Source: an uncultured Clostridia bacterium
GTDB lineage: Bacteria; Bacillota_A; Clostridia; Christensenellales; CAG-138
Assembly (NCBI GenBank): GCA_946539625.1
Contig: CAMNHT010000112.1
Span: forward strand, 1-5,098
Reading direction: 5' to 3'
DNA length: 5,098 bases
Shown: positions 1-3,959 of the stretch, in pieces
Layout: each line of letters begins with the position of its first letter
How positions within the stretch are numbered: the stretch's first letter is position 1
Notes under the pieces: model-generated
What the model was told of the DNA's origin: nothing
What the model saw: the letters and a program-made list of their open reading frames with translations, nothing else
Database searches by the model: none
Position numbers and translations under genes: made by a program

Positions 1-1307
1 TCATCTGTCAGATGGAGGAGGAACGCGGGCTGGACCGCGCCGCCGCCATCGCGGATATGCGGTTTTCGTTCATTCAAAAGCTCTGCGATCAGTCGGTTGT
101 GAAACCGCACGAAAGCAAGGAGCACAAGCGGAGCCGCCGCATCGACAGGATTCTCACCGGCAAGTGGACCGCGATCCCGGTGTTCATCGCGATCATGGGG
201 CTTGTGTTCTTTCTGACCTTCCATGTGATCGGCGCGGGACTGCAGGAGCTTCTTGCGATGGGCATTGACGCGCTGACCGCGCTTGTCGATTCGCTGCTCA
301 CAAGCTGGGGCGTCAGCCGCGTGCTGCATTCGCTGGTCATCGACGGCATCTTCACCGGCGTGGGAAGCGTACTGAGCTTTTTGCCGATCATCATTGTGCT
401 GTTCTTCTTCCTGTCGCTCCTTGAGGACACCGGCTACATGGCGCGCGTCGCGTTCGTTATGGATAAACTGCTGCGAAAGATCGGGCTTTCCGGCCGCAGC
501 ATCGTGCCGATGCTGATCGGCTTCGGCTGCACCGTGCCGGGCGTCATGGCAAGCCGCACACTGCCCTCCGCGCGCGACCGCAAGCTTACGATCCTTTTAA
601 CGCCGTTTATGAGCTGCTCGGCGAAGCTTCCGATCTATGCCTTCTTCTCCGCGGCGTTCTTCCCGAAATACGCCGCGCTCGTGATGGTGGGGCTGTATGT
701 GCTCGGCATCGTTACCGGCATTCTCTTTGCGCTGATCAGTAAGGGCACGCTCTTTAAGGGCGAGGCGGTCCCGTTTGTCATGGAACTGCCGAACTACCGC
801 CTGCCCGGCGTAAAAAATGTCCTCCGGCTCCTTTGGGACAAGGCGAAGGACTTCCTTTCCCGCGCGTTCACGATCATTCTCATTGCGACGGTCGTCATCT
901 GGTTTCTCGAGACGTTCGATTTCCGGCTGCACGTCGTGGAGAACTCGCACGATTCGATCCTTGCCGTCGTCGCGGGATTCATTGCCCCGATTCTCAAGCC
1001 TTTGGGCTTCGGCGACTGGCGGATGTCCACCGCGCTCATTGCAGGGTTTATGGCAAAGGAGAGCGTGGTCTCCACGGTGAACGTCCTGTTCGGCACGGAA
1101 GCGGCTGTGGTCGGCGCGCTTTCTCCGCTTGCGGTGCTGTCGTTCCTCGTGTTCTGCCTTTTGTATACGCCGTGCGTGGCGGCGATCGCCTCAATCCGGC
1201 GTGAGCTCGGCAGAGGATGGGCTGCGCTTGTCGTGCTGTTCCAGTGCGCCGTCGCGTGGATCGCCGCGTTTTTCGTGCATTTCATCGGCGGAGGATTGAA
1301 GCTTTGA
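1..1307 (+). CDS. feoB: Ferrous iron transport protein B (FeoB), C-terminal membrane part; 5' end outside the window
   Basis: FeoB imports Fe2+ across the cytoplasmic membrane. The reading frame is open from base 3, so the gene starts upstream. About 435 residues are visible, and the N-terminal G domain is missing apart from its last helical segment (to about base 175). Several hydrophobic membrane segments follow. Conserved family motifs are present: the gate motif GCTVPGVMASRTL (525-563), a second gate-like motif LTPFMSCSAKLPIY around 594-635, FMAKESVVST (1047-1076), and a YTPC motif with a following IRRE near the end. The Cys residues in GCTVPG, SCSAKLP and YTPC are all retained, so the transporter looks intact. 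It ends in TGA, which overlaps the TTG start of the next small gene, as expected for translational coupling. The identification is firm. Only the missing start and G domain limit it. Confidence 0.97.
   Translation, partial: ICQMEEERGLDRAAAIADMRFSFIQKLCDQSVVKPHESKEHKRSRRIDRILTGKWTAIPVFIAIMGLVFFLTFHVIGAGLQELLAMGIDALTALVDSLLTSWGVSRVLHSLVIDGIFTGVGSVLSFLPIIIVLFFFLSLLEDTGYMARVAFVMDKLLRKIGLSGRSIVPMLIGFGCTVPGVMASRTLPSARDRKLTILLTPFMSCSAKLPIYAFFSAAFFPKYAALVMVGLYVLGIVTGILFALISKGTLFKGEAVPFVMELPNYRLPGVKNVLRLLWDKAKDFLSRAFTIILIATVVIWFLETFDFRLHVVENSHDSILAVVAGFIAPILKPLGFGDWRMSTALIAGFMAKESVVSTVNVLFGTEAAVVGALSPLAVLSFLVFCLLYTPCVAAIASIRRELGRGWAALVVLFQCAVAWIAAFFVHFIGGGLKL
1290..1295 (+). promoter_or_regulatory. 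Ribosome binding site for the small Cys-rich gene
   Basis: GGAGGA lies inside the last codons of feoB, eight bases before TTG at 1304. This near-ideal site decides the start. No ATG or GTG in this frame near the feoB stop has comparable support. Confidence 0.75.
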
Positions 1308-1468
1308 GAACCGTCGACGGGATCATTTTAGGCGCAGTGTTATTGATCGTCGCGTTCGCGGCGTTTTTCGCCGTCCGCCGGAAAAAGCGCGGAAGCTGCT
1401 GCGGGGACTGCGCGGACTGCGCCGGGTGTGAATTTTGCAAAGAGCGGCAGAAAAAGGCTGACAACTAA
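1304..1468 (+). CDS. FeoB-associated Cys-rich membrane protein
   Basis: This is a 54-residue protein with one membrane segment (about residues 6-24), then a basic stop-transfer stretch RRKKR and a short Cys-rich tail. By the positive-inside rule the tail should lie in the cytoplasm. The tail SCCGDCADCAGCEFCKE has Cys at residues 32, 33, 36, 39, 42 and 45, so five of them are spaced every third residue. This architecture, directly after feoB, matches the FeoB-associated Cys-rich membrane protein family of Firmicutes. The family role is not established. Handling Fe2+ or an iron-sulfur cluster at the FeoB exit is a reasonable inference. The start is TTG at 1304, overlapping the feoB TGA by four bases and supported by GGAGGA upstream, so translation is probably coupled to feoB. 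No terminator follows, and the cdsA promoter overlaps its 3' end. Confidence 0.85.
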   Translation: MRTVDGIILGAVLLIVAFAAFFAVRRKKRGSCCGDCADCAGCEFCKERQKKADN

Positions 1469-1486
1469 GGAAAAACGTGGTATACT
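1458..1486 (+). promoter_or_regulatory. Sigma-70-type promoter for cdsA
   Basis: The -35 box CTGACA (1458-1463, five of six matching TTGACA) is 17 bases from the -10 box TATACT (1481-1486). TGG directly before the -10 gives an extended -10 element. Transcription should begin near 1493. The -35 lies in the last codons of the Cys-rich gene, so cdsA can be expressed on its own as well as by read-through from feoB. Confidence 0.75.
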
Positions 1487-1516
1487 GATACAAATCCGGC
1501 GAAGGGAGGAAGCGGC

Positions 1517-2332
1517 ATGAAAAAGAGCGGCACGGCGGTACGCATCGTGACAGGGCTTTCCCTGCTCGCGCTTTTGGCTGCGTGCATGTACCTCGGTCCG
1601 GTTGCGCGGCTCTGCTTCTTCTACATCTTCATCTGGTTTGCGGCGCGCGAAATGTCCGACGCGCTGAACCATATGGGCTTTCTGACCTCGCCGTGGATGG
1701 CGCGCGCGCTGGCGTTCGCGATGTGCGTGCTGTTTTATTTCAAAGACGAAACCGCATTCTATATCACCGCCGCCGGCATCGTCGTCATGCTGGCGCTGCT
1801 TGCCGCGCTGTTTCAAAAAACCTCCATGCGCGACGTGCTCGGCTCGTGCATCGTCTGCCTGTATCCGACGCTGTTCCTTCTGGGTTACGCGTACCTTTCC
1901 GTGCAGCCGGAAACGATCTTCTGGCCCGTTCTGCTCATCACGCTGTTTTCCGTCGCCGGCTGCGATATATTTGCGTACTTCTTAGGGCGCGCGTTCGGGC
2001 GGCACAAGCTCTGCCCGTCGATCAGTCCGCACAAAACAGTCGAGGGCTCGCTTGCGGGAACGGTATGCGGCACCGCGCTCGGCATGCTTGCGTGGCTTCT
2101 TATGAAGGACTTTGCGCCGATCCCGTGGTATGTGTACGTCATTACGTCGTTCTTCTGCACAATCGCGGGACAGCTCGGCGATCTTGTCGCGTCCATGATC
2201 AAGCGGCAGGCGGGCATCAAGGACTTTTCCGATCTGCTGCCGGGACACGGCGGCGTCATCGACCGCACCGACAGCTTTTGCTTTGCCCTGCCGGTGGCGT
2301 TCTTCGCGCTGGTGCTGTTCCACGCGACGTAA
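1517..2332 (+). CDS. cdsA: Phosphatidate cytidylyltransferase (CDP-diacylglycerol synthase)
   Basis: The enzyme converts phosphatidic acid and CTP to CDP-diacylglycerol and pyrophosphate at the membrane, the branch point of bacterial phospholipid synthesis. The protein has 271 residues, normal for the family, and is mostly membrane segments. The C-terminal half carries the catalytic signatures: D150 with the GRAFGRHKL...SPHKTVEGSLAG stretch (158-181), then S226-x-I-K-R-x4-K-D...P-G-H-G-G-V-I-D-R-T-D252. By my reading this second block satisfies the complete CdsA signature pattern, including the two metal-coordinating Asp positions. ATG at 1517 follows GGAGG (1505-1509) by seven bases. The gene has its own promoter and a strong terminator, so it is probably a single-gene unit. 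Many bacteria keep cdsA next to uppS, dxr and rseP. Here it follows the iron genes instead, so a second cdsA elsewhere is possible. Confidence 0.95.
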   Translation: MKKSGTAVRIVTGLSLLALLAACMYLGPVARLCFFYIFIWFAAREMSDALNHMGFLTSPWMARALAFAMCVLFYFKDETAFYITAAGIVVMLALLAALFQKTSMRDVLGSCIVCLYPTLFLLGYAYLSVQPETIFWPVLLITLFSVAGCDIFAYFLGRAFGRHKLCPSISPHKTVEGSLAGTVCGTALGMLAWLLMKDFAPIPWYVYVITSFFCTIAGQLGDLVASMIKRQAGIKDFSDLLPGHGGVIDRTDSFCFALPVAFFALVLFHAT

Positions 2333-2337
2333 CAGCT

Positions 2338-2374
2338 CGGTCGTTTGAAAAGATTTTCAACCGACCGGATTTTT
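2338..2374 (+). terminator. Rho-independent terminator after cdsA
   Basis: The arms 2338-2351 and 2354-2367 pair over 14 positions with one T/C mismatch (2344/2361), and TTTTT follows at 2370-2374. The innermost pairs must open to form a loop. It begins five bases after the cdsA stop and should end the feoB/cdsA transcript. Confidence 0.88.
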
Positions 2375-2378
2375 CAGT

Positions 2379-2413
2379 ACCGCCTATCACGTTTCACGTG
2401 ACCGGGCGGCGGT
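2379..2413. repeat. Two-level hairpin containing TCACGT-TTC-ACGTGA
   Basis: The inner arms TCACGT (2387-2392) and ACGTGA (2396-2401) are perfect, with a TTC loop. The outer arms ACCGCC (2379-2384) and GGCGGT (2408-2413) can close a longer stem, or CCGCC can use GGCGG at 2405-2409. GTTTCACGTGA (2391-2401) also matches 11 contiguous bases of the 16-bp ParB target parS. I cannot tell from sequence alone whether it acts as RNA structure or as a protein site. Confidence 0.6.
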
Positions 2414-2423
2414 CCTGCAAGGA

Positions 2424-2456
2424 GTAAAATCCGCCTTACATATCGAAGGATTTTAC
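2424..2456. repeat. 9-bp inverted repeat in the cdsA downstream region
   Basis: GTAAAATCC (2424-2432) and GGATTTTAC (2448-2456) are perfect arms around a 15-base loop. The left arm overlaps CCGCC (2431-2435), which can instead pair with GGCGG at 2408-2412, so two mutually exclusive folds are possible. No T tract follows directly, so it is not a simple terminator. Confidence 0.6.
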
Positions 2457-2498
2457 GGATTCATATCATGCAGCGGTTTCGTTTGCCGTCACACACTT

Positions 2499-2519
2499 TC
2501 CCCGTGCGGGGATTTTTTT
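2499..2519 (+). terminator. Short GC hairpin with T7 tract
   Basis: TCCCC (2499-2503), loop GTGC and GGGGA (2508-2512) form a five-pair stem followed by seven Ts, then G and five more Ts. The stem is short but the tail is excellent. It would stop any read-through from cdsA, or a short transcript begun upstream, before the next promoter. No gene lies between it and the cdsA terminator. Confidence 0.65.
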
Positions 2520-2563
2520 GTTTTTCGGGCATAAACGGACGAAATCTGTTTCCCTTCGTATAC

Positions 2564-2592
2564 TTGCATTTCGGCATCGCGTATGATACACT
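2564..2592 (+). promoter_or_regulatory. Probable promoter for the Cys/His-repeat protein gene
   Basis: TTGCAT (2564-2569) is 17 bases from TACACT (2587-2592), which is preceded by TGA and so forms an extended -10. An overlapping alternative -10, TATGAT, lies at 2582-2587 but has no well-spaced -35. The -35 is weak (three of six), so the extended -10 would carry most of the recognition. It lies after the T7 terminator and 32 bases before the start codon. Confidence 0.5.
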
Positions 2593-2613
2593 AAACGGGC
2601 TTGGCGGAGAGAA

Positions 2614-2618
2614 GGGAG
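2614..2618 (+). promoter_or_regulatory. Ribosome binding site for the repeat-protein gene
   Basis: GGGAG, within AAGGGAG (2612-2618), lies six bases before ATG at 2625. It favours this ATG over the in-frame TTG at 2601, which would put the site inside the coding region. Confidence 0.75.
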
Positions 2619-2624
2619 AATCTT

Positions 2625-3584
2625 ATGAAGCGATTTCTGTTATGGGCAGGCGTCGTGATCGGCGCGTCGGCGATCGGCGTGCTGCTGTTTCTGATCCTTT
2701 TTACCTGCGTGTTCGGCAATCACGTATACGCGCTTGCAACCTGTACCGAACCCGAGATCTGCGAGCGCTGCAAGATCACGCGAGGCGAACCGCTCGGACA
2801 TGTATTCAGCGAGGCGACCTGCACCGAGCCGTCGGTCTGTCTGCGCTGCGGCGAGCATCATGCGGACGCGCTCGGTCACGAATGGCTTCCCGCGACCTGC
2901 ACCGAGCCCGAAACCTGCGCGCGCTGCGGGATCACGCAGGGCGAACCGCTCGGGCATCTCATGACGGACGCGACCTATCAGGCGGCCGAGACCTGCACGC
3001 GCTGCGGCATGACCTCCGGCGAGCCGCTTACACCCGCGCTTGCGGACCGGACGATCAACGAACTGCTGCCCGGTGAGCCCGTCCCGTACACGACCGCGTC
3101 TTTCGCGAACCATGACATCGACGTCACCGGCACCGCCGAGATCACGGATTACCGCGTGATCGACGGCGACGAGATCTTCCCCGCGCGCGAGGGCTATGAA
3201 TGGCGCATCGCAACGATCCGGCTCGTGTTTTCCGGCGAGGATGCGCAAAGCTACGGCGCGCAGAGCGCGTACACCTTCGGCGATTACTATATCCTTGACG
3301 ATTCCGTCTCCGGACACGCGGACGAAAACGGCATGCGTACGTTTGCCGCGGACTGGTACGGCATGCGCGTGAAATGCTGGCAGAAGACCGGCGAAACGCT
3401 TGAAAACGACTGGTACGGGCAGGAGCTTCGCTTTACCTGGGAGGAAGGCGTTCTGGTGCCGAAGGGCTACGACGGCGTGCTGCTGATCCTCTACAACTAC
3501 CGCCTTGCCGAAGACGCAACGCGGCTGTACCTTCCCGCAAGCGAGGTGCTTGACGAAAACGCATTGGTTTTCAGAATGAAATAA
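2625..3584 (+). CDS. Membrane-anchored or secreted protein with four Cys/His-rich 26-residue repeats; function unknown
   Basis: This 319-residue protein has no function I recognise. Residues 5-30 form one hydrophobic segment after a basic start (MKR), either a signal anchor or a signal peptide. Four tandem 26-residue repeats follow, starting at residues 38, 64, 90 and 116, with the pattern ATCTEPExCxRCGxTxGEPLGH. Repeats 1-3 each have C-x5-C-x2-C-x9-H (C40/C46/C49/H59, C66/C72/C75/H85, C92/C98/C101/H111), a plausible zinc- or iron-binding set. Repeat 4 keeps only the CxxC pair (C124/C127). Residues from about 150 to the end lack repeats, are rich in Tyr, Trp and acidic residues, and look like a beta-sandwich extracellular domain, perhaps of the DUF4352 kind (inference). 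Similar Cys-rich repeats occur in many surface proteins of gut Clostridia. The gene stands alone between its own promoter and a palindromic terminator. Confidence 0.88.
   Translation: MKRFLLWAGVVIGASAIGVLLFLILFTCVFGNHVYALATCTEPEICERCKITRGEPLGHVFSEATCTEPSVCLRCGEHHADALGHEWLPATCTEPETCARCGITQGEPLGHLMTDATYQAAETCTRCGMTSGEPLTPALADRTINELLPGEPVPYTTASFANHDIDVTGTAEITDYRVIDGDEIFPAREGYEWRIATIRLVFSGEDAQSYGAQSAYTFGDYYILDDSVSGHADENGMRTFAADWYGMRVKCWQKTGETLENDWYGQELRFTWEEGVLVPKGYDGVLLILYNYRLAEDATRLYLPASEVLDENALVFRMK
2736..3029 (+). repeat. Four tandem 78-bp coding repeats
   Basis: Units begin at 2736, 2814, 2892 and 2970, each opening with GC(A/G)ACCT and carrying a TGCGAGCGCTGC-like CxRC core. The fourth is partial and most diverged. 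Units 1 and 3 share 'ITxGEPLGH' and are closest to each other, while unit 2 differs there (EHHADALGH). Many differences are at third positions, so the array is old enough to have diverged while the ligand residues were held. Confidence 0.88.
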
Positions 3585-3585
3585 T

Positions 3586-3620
3586 CGGTTCGTTGAAGAA
3601 TTCTTCAACGAACCGGGTTT
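3586..3620. terminator. Perfect 30-bp palindrome after the repeat-protein gene
   Basis: Bases 3586-3600 are the exact reverse complement of 3601-3615, centred on GAATTC, one base after the stop codon. In RNA it would form a stem of about 12 or 13 pairs. The tail on the plus strand is only GGTTTGC. On the minus strand it is ATTATTTC, so it could act weakly in both directions. It resembles the cdsA terminator in length and at 21 of 30 positions. Confidence 0.65.
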
Positions 3621-3621
3621 G

Positions 3622-3666
3622 CAGCTTTCTCCTAAAGCGCAGAGCGCTTTCGGGCGGCGAAAGCTG
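3622..3666. repeat. Nested hairpin
   Basis: Outer arms CAGCTTTC (3622-3629) and GAAAGCTG (3659-3666) are perfect over eight pairs. Inside them AAAGCGC (3634-3640) and GCGCTTT (3644-3650) form a second perfect stem with a three-base loop. It sits directly between the 30-bp palindrome and the strong terminator and probably belongs to the same intergenic element. Confidence 0.7.
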
Positions 3667-3671
3667 AAAGG

Positions 3672-3716
3672 TGTCAAATTCACCGCGCATGTCGCTGAAT
3701 TTGACATTTTTTATTT
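3672..3716 (+). terminator. Strong rho-independent terminator
   Basis: TGTCAAATTCA (3672-3682) and TGAATTTGACA (3696-3706) are perfect 11-base arms around a GC-rich loop that can add GCG/CGC pairs. TTTTTTATTT (3707-3716) follows. It is a much better plus-strand terminator than the palindrome upstream and probably gives the real end of the repeat-protein transcript. Confidence 0.85.
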
Positions 3717-3743
3717 ACCGCTTTTCTTCCGGCGCTTCCGTGC

Positions 3744-3771
3744 GCGCGTTTACAACGCGCCTTCGTTTTTT
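3744..3771 (+). repeat. GC hairpin followed by a T6 tract
   Basis: GCGCGTT (3744-3750) and AACGCGC (3754-3760) form seven perfect pairs with a TAC loop. After CTTCG come six Ts (3766-3771). The five-base gap makes it a poor terminator, but it is a third U-tailed hairpin in the same gap. Confidence 0.55.
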
Positions 3772-3772
3772 C

Positions 3773-3788
3773 GGGGCATCGGAGCCCC
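3773..3788. repeat. GGGGC/GCCCC hairpin
   Basis: GGGGC (3773-3777) and GCCCC (3784-3788) enclose six bases (ATCGGA). There is no T tract on either strand after the stem in the useful direction. Recorded as part of the run of inverted repeats between the converging genes. Confidence 0.5.
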
Positions 3789-3826
3789 TCCGCCCCGCTT
3801 CGTTCCGTTTCGCAGACACCGTCGTA

Positions 3827-3886
3827 CCTTGCCTCCCCTGTGTAAGGGGAGGTGGCAGCCGTCAGGCTGACGGAGGGATTGTCAAA
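3827..3886. repeat. Clostridia-type intergenic palindromic element
   Basis: CCTCCCCT (3832-3839) and AGGGGAGG (3845-3852) form an eight-pair stem with loop GTGTA. A second palindrome follows at once: CCGTCA (3859-3864), GGC, TGACGG (3868-3873), which can alternatively fold as CAGCC (3856-3860) with GGCTG (3865-3869). It ends in AGGGATTGTCA. I recognise this general pattern, a CCTCCCC hairpin, GGTGGCA, a variable hairpin, then TGACGGAGGG, as a dispersed intergenic repeat in gut Clostridia genomes. That is recall and was not searched. Its function is unknown, and no transposase is encoded here. Confidence 0.7.
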
Positions 3887-3904
3887 GCGTCGTCTGCCGC
3901 GTAC

Positions 3905-3959
3905 CGTCGCCCCCTACAATACGTTTATGCGGCGGGGCGCCGAGGACGTCGCCCCCTAC
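3905..3959. repeat. 13-bp direct repeat, 42 bases apart, the second copy spanning the ParB-family stop codon
   Basis: CGTCGCCCCCTAC occurs at 3905-3917 and 3947-3959. The stop codon of the minus-strand gene (TAG, 3958-3956) lies inside the second copy. The spacer is GC-rich and contains the palindrome GGCGCC. It may be the end of the intergenic element described next to it or a separate one. Confidence 0.75.

Larger units (their letters stand above)
2375..2563. other. Non-coding stretch between cdsA and the repeat-protein promoter
   Basis: No open frame with a ribosome binding site fits here. The stretch holds the two-level hairpin, the 9-bp inverted repeat and the T7 hairpin listed separately. 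CATATC occurs twice (2439-2444 and 2462-2467), as does GGATT (2448-2452 and 2457-2461), making a small overlapping direct-repeat pair. I see no match to a riboswitch class I know. Confidence 0.6.
3585..3955. other. 371-base gene-free gap between converging genes, filled with palindromes
   Basis: No frame here has a ribosome binding site or protein-like composition. Nearly all of it is accounted for by the 30-bp palindrome, nested hairpin, strong terminator, two GC hairpins, the Clostridia-type element and the 13-bp direct repeat. For the ParB-family transcript coming leftward I find no hairpin with a good minus-strand T tract. The 30-bp palindrome, with ATTATTTC after it, is the best candidate. 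Confidence 0.75.

Noticed and set aside
1582..2427. Plus-strand open frame of 281 codons overlapping cdsA in another frame
   Set aside because: The cdsA frame carries the full catalytic signature. This one is Arg/Ala-rich, lacks a ribosome binding site and runs through the terminator.
2375..2520. Known riboswitch or T-box leader
   Set aside because: I could match none of the conserved cores I know, and a separate promoter after the T7 hairpin lies between this region and the next gene.
2601..2624. TTG start at 2601 for the repeat protein
   Set aside because: It would add eight polar residues before a normal MKR signal-type start and would place the good ribosome binding site inside the coding region.
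2700..2720. Lipoprotein signal (lipobox at Cys28) in the repeat protein
   Set aside because: The sequence before Cys28 is L-F-T, and Thr at -1 is atypical where Gly, Ala or Ser is expected. A signal anchor or ordinary signal peptide fits better.
2736..3029. CRISPR-like array
   Set aside because: The repeats are contiguous, 78 bases long, in frame and differ mostly at third codon positions. They encode protein repeats and have no unique spacers.
2640..3707. Minus-strand open frame of 355 codons opposite the repeat protein
   Set aside because: The plus-strand gene has a start, ribosome binding site, membrane segment and repeats with conserved ligands. The antisense frame has none of these and crosses two terminator stems.
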